In this document: one piece after another, positions 1 to 12,118 of the stretch
Numbering within the stretch: position 1 is the first letter of the stretch
Layout: each line of letters opens with the position of its first letter
Source: Rhabditoides inermis
Taxonomy: Eukaryota; Nematoda; Chromadorea; Rhabditida; Rhabditidae
Direction: 5' to 3'
Length of the DNA: 64,000 bases
Assembly (NCBI GenBank): GCA_963966185.1
Contig: CAWZYM010000292.1
Coordinates: forward strand, 257,501-321,500
Translations under genes and position numbers: made by a program
The notes under the pieces: generated by a model
What the model saw: only the letters and a program-made list of their open reading frames with translations
What the model was told of the DNA's origin: nothing
Database searches by the model: none

Positions 1-484
1 TATCACAAAACAACACTCACCGATAGCACTCCTGATAAGCATTGGGAGTGTGATCAGTACAGGCTCCATTATCCACCACGGCGATCGAACCATTCGCGAA
101 TGTCTGCATTTTAAAATGTTTTCGAACTCTGAATGCTGCACTGACCGTTTGGCAGTAGATGTATCTGTGCTGTTGTCCGGTAGTATTGCATTTAGCATTA
201 CACGGCATCCATTCGTCAGTAATCCACGCCTGAACTAACAAAGATACTCAACAAATATATTCCCTATTTAGTGATTTTTTTCCTATTTGACAACATACAT
301 TCCCCACCGTATCCTCACCGTGTGAGAAATCTCTTCAGCGTTTACGATAGAGAATACAGGTAATAGTATTAAAATTAATAACATTTCTGGAAATATTAAT
401 GAAATAATAACGAAATAATAACGATTATCGAAATAACGTAAGAAAAGGAAGGTTTCAATATCAACAACGAATGAGTTAGAAGAT
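1..484. repeat. Inverted duplicate of 8660-9143 (left arm)
   Basis: Bases 1-484 are the reverse complement of 8660-9143 with almost no differences. The mapping position x to 9144-x holds across the whole arm without net indels. The arm contains one thrombospondin-type exon and about 250 bases of its upstream intron. The duplicate may extend beyond the window start. Confidence 0.9.
21..229 (-). pseudogene. Duplicated thrombospondin type 1 repeat exon
   Basis: This is an inverted copy of the exon at 8915-9123. It encodes a cysteine-rich segment with W..(D)EWMPC.AKC and a run of later cysteines, typical of one TSP1 repeat. Splice sites are preserved (acceptor side near 230, donor GT next to 21). 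No other exon of the gene is visible here because the window begins, so it may be an isolated exon copy or the start of a second gene copy. One or two amino-acid differences separate it from the other copy. Confidence 0.55.
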
Positions 485-616
485 AGTAAGTAATCGCAGA
501 TGTTTTAACGATCGCAGAGAAAATATAAGGCAATGATAATGATCTCCGAATGAAGGGGCCATCGAAAGGTCATGAGATAATGAGGTGATACTAACCGCAA
601 CCCACAATGCATTATC

Positions 617-734
<118 letters not shown>

Positions 735-2114
735 GCGGTTTGTAAACAATCATGGCAAAGTATCAAGAGTTAAAAAAAATCTAACCAAGCCGTCACATAT
801 TCAAGTCGGTTCACCAAGTAAATTGAAAAGGCAGTAACCTGCTAATAACCAGCTGAGAGATAAAAATACTCACTCCGTTGTCACTTTTCAGACACGTTTT
901 TTTTACAATTTACGGAATAAAATTAATGCAATAAAACGTATATGTATTTTTTGTAGTTGATGATCCATCTTAGGCTGAACCTTGACCGTCATAAACCTCT
1001 TGGATGACAGCCGGGGTCAGTGAGAAAAAACTCGGATGCGAGGAAGAAAACTGTAGTAACCACGATTTATGCACACGATTGAATTAAAACAGTTCGTTTT
1101 TTGAGTAATGATTGATGAAACAGTGATAGCGTAATAATATATATCGTAATATCTTTCTCTCGTCTCTCCGCTCTCCTCTTTTCTCACTTCGTTTCGCTCT
1201 CTTGCTCGTTCTTTCTCTCTCTCTCGCCTCTCTCTTCCTTTTTTCCTTTATCTCTCTCCTCCCTCTCCCCCCATCTCTCCTTGAAGTAGGTGTCTTTTAG
1301 AAAGTGAAAAGAAACGAGATTATCGAGAGTAATGTGGTCGGCTCAAATGTCACTGTTTGTTTACAATGAAGATTTGAGGTGCACAGAATGCAACTCGGTT
1401 ACTCGATCATTGTGTTTACAGAACATAGACAGTTTGGAACGGGTGGGTGTCATTGTGTCAATGCGTTCGTCTCCCACACTCGCATTCCCATGTTTCTATT
1501 CATTCATCCTCGGCGCGTGCCCTTTATCTCTTCACCCAACCATGTGTCATGGAAGCATGGAACGCCAATGTCTTTCATTTTTCATCATTTATACCCTACT
1601 CTATCTTATATAGTGCCGTCTCATGAAAACATATCTTCATAATATTATTGGCTATTGTCTAATAATGCAATACAGTCATCGAAAAAATTCGTTGATTTTT
1701 CAATCTCTTCCTTTACTCCCTCTCTTTCTCTTTTTCTTTAAAGATTTAAATATTGCCGGTTTATCAGTGTTTTTCGTAGTTGTTTTTGATCAATCCACGC
1801 TCAATTTCAACCTACATCTTAAGATTATGCTGTCTTTTATGCACAAAAGGGAAAGAAGGTATGCTTTCTTTAAACTTACATACCACAATTTGGCGGCACC
1901 TTCCCATTCTCAAAACATATTCATGCCTCGATAGGATCGCAATAGGAACGCCTGTTGCATGGCGCGGTCATTTGACTTTTCTGCTCTCCAGGTGGCGGGA
2001 TCCATTGTTCTTTTATAGAGGATGTCTCAAAGGGCAGCTTGCCATGTGGGTGGCCTGTCTCCTGTTCATCGTTGCGTTGATGTTTTACTACTATATTGAC
2101 ACAATATTTGTAGG

Positions 2115-2717
2115 ATGGCGGAGTTCGATGTTCCTGATTTTGAGCACATGAATGCCATTAGGCATGCGTATGTCTCTCTCACTGCCGTTCTGCCATGCCT
2201 GCTCAGTCCGCGCATCCCCTTCTCCGACGAGCCTACTACACTGTGGAGATGGCCAAATGCGTCGTTCTCGCTTTTTCAGCTGTGGACGTCGAGCTGGTGG
2301 GTTCGTGGGTTGTCTGTATGAGTTGTCGATTGGTCAATGGTCATATCTCTGTTAGCGTATTTTTGTATTTATTGTTTTCCGATTCCAATCACATTTGCCG
2401 TAATCACTCTATTTATGACGTCATTTCTCTTCTTTATAGTATACACGGTAATATATATATTATTATTTTATCACTTGCAGCACTATCTCCGTGTATTCTC
2501 TGACGCCTCTGCTGCACTGTTGGCTCGCATGACTTGCCGTGTAAACTGGTCGTATGAGCACGGCTTTGAGGCTCTCGCCACGCGTCAAATTCTCCAAGTA
2601 CGAACCACTCTGCTCTTGAAAAGGTGTCTCTTGAGTGACTTCTCTTTTTAGGTTGTGCTGGACGATGAGAGCTGTGGACGTTGTCGATTCGTCGGCTCTC
2701 TCTCCTACATAGAGTGA
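2115..2717 (+). pseudogene. Small three-exon gene carried by the fold-back element (left arm)
   Basis: Three exons can be placed with correct GT-AG introns. Exon 1 runs 2115-2296 after a TTTGTAG acceptor and ends at GAGCTG|GTGGGT. Exon 2 runs 2481-2597 after CACTTGCAG (39 codons, starting HYLRVFSDASAALLA). Exon 3 runs 2652-2717 after CTTTTTAG and ends VGSLSYIE-stop. Exons 2 and 3 are joined in phase 0. Exon 1 is 182 bases, so its first ATG (MAEFDVPDFE) is out of frame with exon 2. A later ATG at 2195 gives an open frame into exon 2. The product has no family I recognise. The exon layout resembles the modules at 33907-35310. It could be a captured host gene or an element-encoded gene. Confidence 0.4.
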
Positions 2718-2954
2718 ATGCGCCCCAACGCGTTTTATGACTGCGTTCTTGTTGATATTTGTCAATAAATATTGACTTTTTCCTTGATTGATTCATCTGG
2801 GATCTCTCCGCCACTGTTGCTTCTTGTATGGCTTGGCGAGTTGTGGCAGATCAGTTGTCTTGTTGACTCGTCGATTTATTGCTTGTATATGTAGTATTTT
2901 ACTCACGCTATACGAGGCGTGTATCAGGTAGAATATATTATTTTGTGAGACTAC

Positions 2955-3212
2955 CTACTGACTAAGACGGCGCTTTTCGAGGATGAGGGAGAGGTGTCGA
3001 AGGCAAAACGAGGGAGTAATGAGGGTGCACGCAGGAGAAAGAGACTCTACGTACTCTACGGGAACGTCTACATCACTGCTCGCTTTCTCGTCAACGGCAG
3101 TCGGCACTCTCCCATGCGTCAGAGACCGTCGGTGATTGTTGATGACTTTCGATGCGCTCCTCATTCGTCTCCCGTCTTCTGTCATGGTCTTGTCCTTGTT
3201 GATGTATACTCA
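2955..3212 (-). other. LINE-derived segment between element arm and RT fragment
   Basis: The minus strand reads MTEDGRRMRSASKVINNHRR and onward, rich in basic residues. The same segment occurs at 12356-12613 and, in a different context, at about 16473-16614. There it continues into other coding-like sequence, so it belongs to an older interspersed repeat, probably the linker between the endonuclease and RT regions of a non-LTR retrotransposon. The assignment rests on proximity to the RT fragment. Confidence 0.4.
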
Positions 3213-3302
3213 ATCAGCTGAGTGGTTGTTGATCTTTTCTTAACTAAAACTATATGTATGCTGATACTCACTAATAAAATTGTTCTTGAAGAAGTGAGAA
3301 GT

Positions 3303-3882
3303 TTACTCAGATACAATAATTTTCTCAAATAGCCTACAAGGAGCACATGTGAGACTTATCGGTCTGTAGTTCTTTGCATTGGTTGGATCTCCACTCTTGA
3401 ACATCGGGATTACGGTAGATTGCTGCCACAATGCGGGAAGCCAGTTTCGAGACTGATCTGGAAGAGGAGTGAGAGAGGATGAGCTAGTACCTCTTTCAGC
3501 TCGTTTAGAACAATATATGCTAATCCATCTGGGCCGGAAGACGTTTTGTTGCCTGACCTGCCTAGATAAATAGGAGTAGACAACTACATATGTAATCTGG
3601 GGAAGAGCCATGGGAGAATGGATGGTCTTGGAGGGAGCTACAAATCTCTTGTTGTTATCCTTGGTAAACACAGACACAAAGTGAGAGTTTATGAGTATAG
3701 CTCTCTCTAAGTCATCACTTCTCAACACTCCCTGACTGTCTGTGATTGATGGAAGCTCTCTTTGGAAGAGTCTTTGCTCTTCACATGTCTCCAGAAACGG
3801 TTCATGTTCCCGTTGGAGATGACCGTCTGTTCTACCTTTCGCATGTGCGCAAGAAGAGCACTTCTGTAAGCGGAATACGACG
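3303..3882 (-). pseudogene. Non-LTR retrotransposon reverse transcriptase fragment
   Basis: The minus strand encodes the typical start of a LINE RT domain. It has a leader (RFWRHVKSKD), then LPSITDSQGVLRSDD, then VIPMFKSGDPTNAKNYRPIS and LTCAPCRLFEKII. A reading-frame change lies between the leader and the LPSITD segment (about 3760), and the domain stops after the first RT block. The catalytic YADD region is absent. This is therefore a dead 5' fragment of a LINE lodged in the spacer of the fold-back element. An essentially identical copy is at 12704-13283. Confidence 0.85.
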
Positions 3883-4417
3883 ACTAGTAGGCTATCTCGC
3901 TAATTTTATTTTGCTTAAATAGCGAGAACCGTCTACGCGATTTTCCCTGATTTTTTTAGATATACTTTCCACCCGTTCTTACTATATGTGGCTGAAGGCG
4001 TCCACTTGGAGATGTCTCGTTTACAGTAACATGAAAACCTACTGCCAGCTTGTAGGAACAACCGAACAACCCCGGAGCGCCCTAGGAGCAGCCTGTGGAA
4101 AGGTGCTATAGAGTGATGGGAGCTTAGTGCACGGTTCGTTTTGCCTCCGACACCTCTCCCTCATCCTCGAAAAGCGCCGTCTTAGTCAGTAGGTAGTCTC
4201 ACAATATAATACATTCTTCCTGATACACGCCTCGTATAGCGTGAGTAAAATACTACATATACAAGCAATAAATCGACGAGTCAACAAGACAACTGATCTG
4301 CCACAACTCGCCAAGCCATACAAGAAGCAACAGTGGCGGAGAGATCCCAGATGAATCAATCAAGGAAAAAGTCAATATTTATTGACAAATATCAACAAGA
4401 ACGCAGTCATAAAACGC

Positions 4418-5029
4418 GTTGGGGCGCATTCACTCTATGTAGGAGAGAGAGCCGACGAATCGACAACGTCCACAGCTCTCATCGTCCAGCACAACCTAAA
4501 AAGAGAAGTCACTCAAGAGACACCTTTTCAAGAGCAGAGTGGTTCGTACTTGGAGAATTTGACGCGTGGCGAGAGCCTCAAAGCCGTGCTCATACGACCA
4601 GTTTACACGGCAAGTCATGCGAGCCAACAGTGCAGCAGAGGCGTCAGAGAATACACGGAGATAGTGCTGCAAGTGATAAAATAATAACATATATTACCGT
4701 GTATACTATAAAGAAGAGAAATGACGTCATAAATAGAGTGATTACGGCAAATGTGATTGGAATCGGAAAACAATAAAAACAAAAATACGCTAACAGAGAT
4801 ATGACCATTGACCAATCGACAACTCATACAGACAACCCACGAACCCACCAGCTCGACGTCCACAGCTGAAGAAGCGAGAACGACGCTTTTTGCCATCTCC
4901 ACAGTGTAGTAGGCTCGTCGGAGAAGGGGAGCGCGGACTGAGCAGGCATGGCAGAACGGCAGTGAGAGAGACATACGCATGCCTAATGGCATTCATGTGC
5001 TCAAAATCAGGAACATCGAACTCCGCCAT
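4418..5029 (-). pseudogene. Small three-exon gene carried by the fold-back element (right arm)
   Basis: This is the inverted counterpart of 2115-2717, with the same three exons and splice sites. Like copy B it has GCTCCCC where the left arm has GCATCCCC, which changes the frame of exon 1 relative to exon 2. No functional family is recognised. Coordinates are inferred from the mirrored alignment. Confidence 0.35.
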
Positions 5030-6573
5030 CCTACAAATATTGTGTCAATATAGTAGTAAAACATCAACGCAACGATAAACAGGAGACAGGCCACCCACAT
5101 GGCAAGCTGCCCTTTGATACATCCTCTATAAAAGAACAATGGATCCCGCCACCTGGAGAGCAGAAAAGTCAAATGACCGCGCCATGCAACAGGCGTTCCT
5201 ATTGCGATCCTATCGAGGCATGAATATGTTTTGAGAATGGGAAGGTGCCGCCAAATTGTGGTATGTAAATTTAAAGAAAGCATACCTTCTTTCCCTTTTG
5301 TGCATAAAAGACAGCATAATCTTAAGATGTAGGTTGAAATTGAGCGTGGATTGATCAAAAACAACTACGAAAAACACTGATAAACCGGCAATATTTTAAT
5401 CTTTAAAGAAAAAGAGAAAGAGAGGGAGTAAAGGAAGAGATTGAAAAATCAACGAATTTTTTCGATGACTGTATTGCATTATTAGACAATAGCCAATAAT
5501 ATTATGAAGATATGTTTTCATGAGACGGCACTATATAAGATAGAGTAGGGTATAAATGATGAAAAATGAAAGACATTGGCGTTCCATGCTTCCATGACAC
5601 ATGGTTGGGTGAAGAGATAAAGGGCACGCGCCGAGGATGAATGAATAGAAACATGGGAATGCGAGTGTGGGAGACGAACGCATTGACACAATGACACCCA
5701 CCCGTTCCAAACTGTCTATGTTCTGTAAACACAATGATCGAGTAACCGAGTTGCATTCTGTGCACCTCAAATCTTCATTGTAAACAAACAGTGACATTTG
5801 AGCCGACCACATTACTCTCGATAATCTCGTTTCTTTTCACTTTCTAAAAGACACCTACTTCAAGGAGAGATGGGGGGAGAGGGAGGAGAGAGATGAAGGA
5901 AAAAAAAGGAAGAGAGAGGCGAGAGAGAGAGAAAGAACGAGCAAGAGAGCGAAACGAAGTGAGAAGAGAGGAGAGCGGAGAGACGAGAGAAAGATATTAC
6001 GATATATGTTATTACGCTATCACTGTTTCATCGATAATTACTCAAAAAAAAACGAACTGTATTAATTTAATAGTGTGCATAAATCGTGGTTACTACAGTT
6101 TTCTTCCTCGCATCCGAGTGTTTTTTCTCACAGACCCCGGCTGTCATCCAAGAGGTTTATGACGGTCAAGGTTCAGCCTAAGATGGATCATCAACAACAA
6201 AAAAATACATATACGTTTTATTGCATTTATTTTATTGCGTAAATTGTAAAAAAAAAAGTGTCTGAAAAGTGACAACGGAGTGAGTATTTTTATCTCTCAG
6301 CTGGTTATTAGCAGGTTACTGCCTTTTCGCTTTACTTGGTGAACCGACTTGAATATGTGACGGCTTGGTTAGATTTTTTTAACTCTTGATACTTTGCCAT
6401 GATTGTTTACAAACCGCATTATATATATATATATTAGGATAATGCATTGTGGGTTGCGGTTAGTATCACCTCATTATCTCATGACCTTTCGATGGCCCCT
6501 TCATTCGGAGATCATTATCATTGCCTTATATTTTCTCTGCGATCGTTAAAACATCTGCGATTACTTACTATTG

Positions 6574-6629
6574 AGGGCGGCGCGCAGCGCCGCCCGTTTG
6601 TCTTGATCTTTGACGCGCGCAGCGCGTCA
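6574..6629. repeat. Two adjacent GC-rich hairpins
   Basis: Just outside the right end of the fold-back element are gggcggcgcgcagcgccgcc and, 20 bases later, gacgcgcgcagcgcgtc. Both are near-perfect palindromes sharing a GCGCAGCGC core. Confidence 0.8.
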
Positions 6630-6804
6630 CCCCCAAGGCATACTCAATTTCCTCTATCCCAATACGATTTACTCCATAGTATGTGTTTTTTTGTTAGAAT
6701 ATCATTTGACAAGACTTATGAGTATGATACAAGAAATAAATATCGGTTGCGGCATCCAAAATATCCAAAACAACTTTTTGCTCAATCTGCCACTAAACGT
6801 GTTT

Positions 6805-6805
<1 letters not shown>

Positions 6806-6849
<44 letters not shown>
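6806..6849. repeat. (GAC)n trinucleotide repeat
   Basis: About 14 GAC units. All reading frames through it give homopolymer peptides and none is taken as coding. Confidence 0.95.
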
Positions 6850-6852
<3 letters not shown>

Positions 6853-6859
6853 ATCACGT

Positions 6860-7125
6860 AAGCCCCGCCCACTGCACTCTGCGCTCATTGGTCGCTCGGC
6901 CCACTGTTTGTGCAATCTGATTGGCCGAACGCTCATGCCCCGCCTTTCGCTCAGCCACTCTCACATCCCGTCCTCTTGACTCTCTCACGAGCGTACGCTC
7001 TCTGCGCGCTCTCTCTTCTTCCAGCCGAGCATGCCCCGCTTTTCGATCAGCCACTCTCTTCTCTCCCATGACCGTCTGATTCTCTCACTTGCGCACGCTC
7101 TCTGCGCGCTCTCTCTTTCTCATGC
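6860..7125. repeat. GC-box/CCAAT-rich stretch with a diverged tandem duplication
   Basis: The stretch holds several CCCCGCC and ATTGG boxes. Two related units (about 6932-7022 and 7030-7122) share catgccccgc, cagccactct, ctctctgcgcgctctctctt. It resembles a TATA-less promoter, but no gene start could be tied to it. Confidence 0.45.
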
Positions 7126-7129
7126 GATT

Positions 7130-8279
7130 AGAGACTAGAGCCAGAATGGGCAGCCGGCCTGAAATCAAATGGATCGATTAGTGAGGAGAGGGCGAGTGAG
7201 AGCGCGCTCGGCAGTTAAAGAACGTGCGAATAGCGGAGGAGCAGAGCAGTGCGGGTGAGGCTGCTTTGATCTCTGTGCCACAACTTGCCAATTCTAACAG
7301 TAATACTACCATTAACATAATATAATAAGGAAGATCAGTTTAACGCACTCGGCTCTGCAATTACAATTCATGACCGAGGTTTCAGTGGCTCAAAATCTAA
7401 TGAAGTGTGTTTTATATGATACGTATGTGCATACGCGAAGATCGAACGCGCCTGGTTAGTACCAGTACGCCCTCACCCTACCACTTGAGCTATTCCACAC
7501 CATGATGAAACTTCTTTGAGAATATGGGGTGGCTAGCGCAGTGGATGTGCGCGCAGCTATCATGCTGAAGGTCCCGAGTTCAATCCTTTCGGCGGCCAAT
7601 GATGTACCGCTAGTCACGGTGGAGTGACGACCACCCTCACAACTTTCGTGAGCGAGTCAGAAGTCTGTGACGTCATCTGATCCAAATTCTTTGCATTAAT
7701 TGATGGACCCTTGTAAGCAGCTAGCGATTTGTACTCGAGAGCCTTAGGTCAGTCCCCTTATTGGCTAGGTCGACGGTTGTATAACTTGAAACTGCTGATA
7801 AACAAACTTTTAACTTTACATGCACTCGCGATATGACATGATGATAACTAGTGAAGAATGGCTAATTTACTCGTAGTAGAATTTCGTTTCGACTAGCTAA
7901 GTAATAACTTGCCAGGTAATGGAACTGCTTAGGAGATGAAGGGAAGAAGAGAGAAATTCGTAACGTGTGTAGCGCGCGTCAATGAGCGACCGGCAGGCGC
8001 ATGAGCGATTCGACTAAGCTGTTTCGAAGGTTTCTAATTTAGATACAATTGTATAAAACACAACATTGTTCAGCAACACATCTATCAGTTTCTAAAAAGC
8101 GGGAATCACAGAAACTATTTTATAATTTCAAACCAGTGAATATTACTATGTGGTATTGTATAAGTTATTTGTATTTTTCAATCATGACATTCTGACTAGT
8201 GAGTTTAGAATATGTATATTAATTTTCGTAATTCACGAATGTGAAAAAAATTTCTTCAAAATTTGAGAAAAGGACATCC
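7130..8279. repeat. tRNA-derived (SINE-like) sequences and unassigned repeat DNA
   Basis: Around 7528-7600 the plus strand has a box-A-like TGGCTAGCGCAGTGG and a box-B-like GGTCCCGAGTTCAATCC. Around 7430-7500 the minus strand has TAGCTCAAGTGGTAGGG and GCGTTCGATC. Neither folds into an intact tRNA with matching acceptor ends, so both look like tRNA-derived SINE heads. No protein gene is evident in this interval. Confidence 0.5.
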
Positions 8280-8659
8280 ATTCTCTTTCGAAAAGTACGT
8301 AAGTAAAGAGAAGAGGTTTGTCTGGATCTGATTCAACAAAAGCGCATGCATAAAATCTCTTTGCAGCTGACTAAAATATCAAAACAAACCTGCTCTTTCG
8401 AGTTTATGAAAAAAGAACATGAACATTATGCATTATATTAATTTATTTATAGTGAATTATAATAAAAATTTGGCCTATTTCACAGTCACCTTACATTATA
8501 TATTTTTTTATGTTTAAAAAACACATTTTAGAGTGATTCGAAAGAGCAGGTTTGTTTTGATATTTTAGTCAGCTGCAAAGAGATTTTATGCATGCGCTTT
8601 TGTTGAATCAGATCCAGACAAACCTCTTCTCTTTACTTACGTACTTTTCGAAAGAGAAT
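8280..8659. mobile_element. Hairpin MITE with 123-bp inverted arms
   Basis: The arms 8280-8402 and 8537-8659 are nearly perfect inverted repeats starting attctctttcgaaaagtacg. The 134-bp AT-rich centre has no coding potential. The right end abuts the sequence that elsewhere (480 and 30556) borders the terminus of the large fold-back element. Confidence 0.85.
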
Positions 8660-9143
8660 CTTCTAACTCACTCTACTGTTTGATATTGAAACCTTCCTTT
8701 TCTTACGTTATTTCGATAATCGTTATTATTTCGTTATTATTTCATTAATATTTCCAGAAATGTTATTAATTTTAATACTATTACCTGTATTTTCTATCGT
8801 AAACGCTGAAGAGATTTCTCACACGGTGAGGATACGGTGGGGAATGTATGTTGTCAAATAGGAAAAAAATCACTAAATAGGGAATATATTTGTTGAGTAT
8901 CTTTGTTAGTTCAGGCGTGGATTACTGACGAATGGATGCCGTGTAATGCTAAATGCAATACTACCGGACAACAGCACAGATACATCTACTGCCAAACGGT
9001 CAGTGCAGCTTTCAGAGTTCGAAAACATTTTAAAATGCAGACATTCGCGAATGGTTCGATGGCCGTGGTGGATAATGGAGCCTGTACTGATCACACTCCC
9101 AATGCTTATCAGGAGTGCTATCGGTGAGTGTTGTTTTGTGATA
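8660..9143. repeat. Inverted duplicate of 1-484 (right arm)
   Basis: Mirror copy of the first 484 bases of the window. It includes the intron flank and first visible exon of the thrombospondin-type gene. Confidence 0.9.
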
Positions 9144-10464
9144 TACCACATGTTTGAAAGTTTACACTGATCGAAAATGTGCTGAAACAGGCGCTTTCTC
9201 GAGTCGGCGCGAAAAGTGGTTGATCTTTGACATTTCTGACGTCATATTATGAAATTTTAATCATGTAACAAGTTTTTTTAATAAAGATATCCACGGAAAA
9301 TATGATTGCATCATTTGAAAAAAGTTTCAAATAAAATAAATAAAATTAGGATTTAGTTTTCCATTCAGAAAACACATGGAAAACGGGAAAAAATGTGAAA
9401 TGTAGCGATGGACGTAGCAATAATCACTCGGCTACCAAACTGTCCGAAATTCCGTAGTGTTATTGCCGCCCTCAAACTTTTTAGTAATTTCGTAAACAAA
9501 ATAAATACCTTTCACTTATTGTGAAACAGTTCTTCGACAGTATTGTCTATGTTTTAGTGACTGTCCGAACTCCCCCTATTTGCACGTGTCTGCGTGGAGT
9601 GAGTGCTCTGAGCAGTGCGGGGTCGGCACACAAACCAGGAATATCACCTGTAGACAGTATCATCCCTGTCAGCACAAACACCAGGTACATATTTAAAGTG
9701 ACAATTTCATGACTAAAATCAAAAAATTTTACACTGTAAAAAATGGCAATTCACATTACAACGTGACAATGGGAAACGATAATTGAAACCTACAAGTAAT
9801 TTTGCACAGGAATACTGCGATATAGAGTTGGACATATCATCATGCGGAGTACATTCGCTTCCGATCGATCGACCATGCACACTCGCTTCCTGTGACGAAC
9901 CGCACTGGAAAACGTCACCTTGGAAATACGTGAGTGATATCGTACACTTCCCCATATTGCTAAAAAAAAAAGTGTGAAATTACGATACTTGTGGGAAAAA
10001 GTTACAAATGTGCTCTTCGAGAGCTGTAGTGGGGGGTCACGGACCATCTACTAAACAAAGTTTGAGCCGTTTCAGACAAACGGTTATGAAGTGATTTTAG
10101 CGCAATGTATCTTCGTAGCTCTTTGGTTCATCAGCATATATTAAAACTCTTTGGTTCATCAGCATATTTTTGAGATTTTTATAGGTGCCATACATCCGGG
10201 ACCCGGTACAGATTCGTGATGTCAATTGTGTGGGGAAGAACCAGGAATCTCTTCCTCATCCCATGTGCTTCGGACAACCGCCAAACTCTAGACGGTGAGA
10301 GCATGTGAACAGCGGGGAAAATATCCTTTAAAAATGTTTTCAGTCAAGGCACGTATTGGTATTCTAAGAGATATACGAATTGTTCGTCTAGCTGTGGTTG
10401 GGGAGTATGGCACTCATACTCATTCTGTGCGTACACCGACTTGATCACGAATGAGCAAGTCACG
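8915..10464 (+). CDS. Thrombospondin type 1 repeat protein, partial (five exons)
   Basis: Five exons with consistent phase are visible: 8915-9123, 9558-9684, 9810-9929, 10185-10294 and 10344-10464. The encoded segments are cysteine- and tryptophan-rich. Clear TSP1 signatures are DEWMPCNAKC in exon 1, WSECSEQCGVGTQTRNITC in exon 2 and YTNCSSSCGWGVW in exon 5. Such repeats occur in secreted matrix proteins and proteases (ADAMTS, papilin, punctin families) and are often C-mannosylated and O-fucosylated. Neither a signal peptide nor a stop codon is visible. The last exon ends at a good donor (CACG|GTGAGT), but what follows is SINE-like sequence and a copy of the large element. The gene is therefore either 3'-truncated or has a long intron. 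Exon 1 also exists inverted at 21-229. Confidence 0.75.
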
Positions 10465-11228
10465 GTGAGTTATCATAATACTGCTGCTAAAACCATAACC
10501 CATGACTACTGTAACCCGATACCGATGTAATCAAAGACGATCCCAAGACATATGAGAAAGAGAAGAGTTTTACTACAGCATACATGAATGTGCATGAACA
10601 CGACAACGATCGTAGAACAACACGACGACTAGCATACAGCGGGTGGATGTGAGTGACCGGCTGCCGGCGCTTATATACTGTCCGATGGTGTGATGTGGCG
10701 GCAGTATGAGTGTGTTCTTATCAGAAAAAAACGCAGTTGTTCTGAGACGACAGAATGAGCGGCATTCTGTTACTGAACTGTCAAAACGAAAAGTCACACA
10801 TGCCCTTTCCATCCTTTATAAGATTCCTTGCGATAAATACTATCGTTCTGACTGTATGGTGATAAGGAAACATCGTTACTAGAGACTTTTGGACATAAAC
10901 GCGATAAAAAGTTGAGCGGGCAAAATTGTTGGCCGCATGGCGGCATCGCGCCGATCCGATACCGTACCGATGGTCATTTCTAACTTTCCAGTCACTAACC
11001 ATTCCGCTACACTGCCGTTGTTGACAGTGTGTTTTTGAACAAGTTTCGCAATTTGCTTGCGAGCTTTAGCAGTTATCACATAATTATTAGAAACCAAACT
11101 GTTCTAACAGAAAAGCTTAGTTAGTCGCCGAGTGACTGGAAATAAGGTGTGTTTTTCACGCTCTCCTGAAAAAGTTTTTTTTTTGAAAGCCGTATGAGAT
11201 TGTAATTTTCAAACTGATCATTAATGAT
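10465..11228. repeat. Noncoding stretch with tRNA-like SINE remnant
   Basis: No exon is recognised. On the minus strand at about 10880-11020 there is a box-A-like TAGCGGAATGGTTAG. It is followed by a poorly matching box B, so a decayed tRNA-derived SINE is likely. Confidence 0.4.
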
Positions 11229-11516
11229 GTGCTGTCTTTTATGCACAAAAGGGAAAGAAGGTATGCTTTCTTTAAATTTACATACCACAATTTGGCGGCA
11301 CCTTCCCATTCTCAAAACATATTCATGCCTCGATAGGATCGCAATAGGAACGCCTGTTGCATGGCGCGGTCATTTGACTTTTCTGCTCTCCAGGTGGCGG
11401 GATCCATTGTTCTTTTATAGAGGATGTATCAAAGGGCAGCTTGCCATGTGGGTGGCCTGTCTCCTGTTTATCGTTGCGTTGATGTTTTACTACTATATTG
11501 ACACAATATTTGTAGG

Positions 11517-12118
11517 ATGGCGGAGTTCGATGTTCCTGATTTTGAGCACATGAATGCCATTAGGCATGCGTATGTCTCTCTCACTGCCGTTCTGCCATGC
11601 CTGCTCAGTCCGCGCTCCCCTTCTCCGACGAGCCTACTACACTGTGGAGATGGCAAAAAGCGTCGTTCTCGCTTCTTCAGCTGTGGACGTCGAGCTGGTG
11701 GGTTCGTGGGTTGTCTGTATGAGTTGTCGATTGGTCAATGGTCATATCTCTGTTAGCGTATTTTTGTTTTTATTGTTTTCCGATTCCAATCACATTTGCC
11801 GTAATCACTCTATTTATGACGTCATTTCTCTTCTTTATAGTATACACGGTAATATATATATTATTATTTTATCACTTGCAGCACTATCTCCGTGTATTCT
11901 CTGACGCCTCTGCTGCACTGTTGGCTCGCATGACTTGCCGTGTAAACTGGTCGTATGAGCACGGCTTTGAGGCTCTCGCCACGCGTCAAATTCTCCAAGT
12001 ACGAACCACTCTGCTCTTGAAAAGGTGTCTCTTGAGTGACTTCTCTTTTTAGGTTGTGCTGGACGATGAGAGCTGTGGACGTTGTCGATTCGTCGGCTCT
12101 CTCTCCTACATAGAGTGA
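11517..12118 (+). pseudogene. Small three-exon gene carried by the element (copy B)
   Basis: Exons are about 11517-11697, 11882-11998 and 12053-12118, with intact splice sites. Here a start at 11554 (MPLGMRMSLS) is in frame with exon 2 and gives about 108 codons to the stop after SLSYIE. The upstream ATG at 11517 (MAEFDVP) is out of frame. Product unknown. It may be an expressed short protein or a frame-damaged copy. Confidence 0.4.

Noticed and set aside
3303..3882. Active LINE
   Set aside because: Only the first RT block remains, with a frame change and no catalytic motif.
6447..6920. 157-codon plus frame with an Asp run
   Set aside because: It joins element terminus sequence to the (GAC)n repeat; no motifs and no consistent homologue at the other copies.
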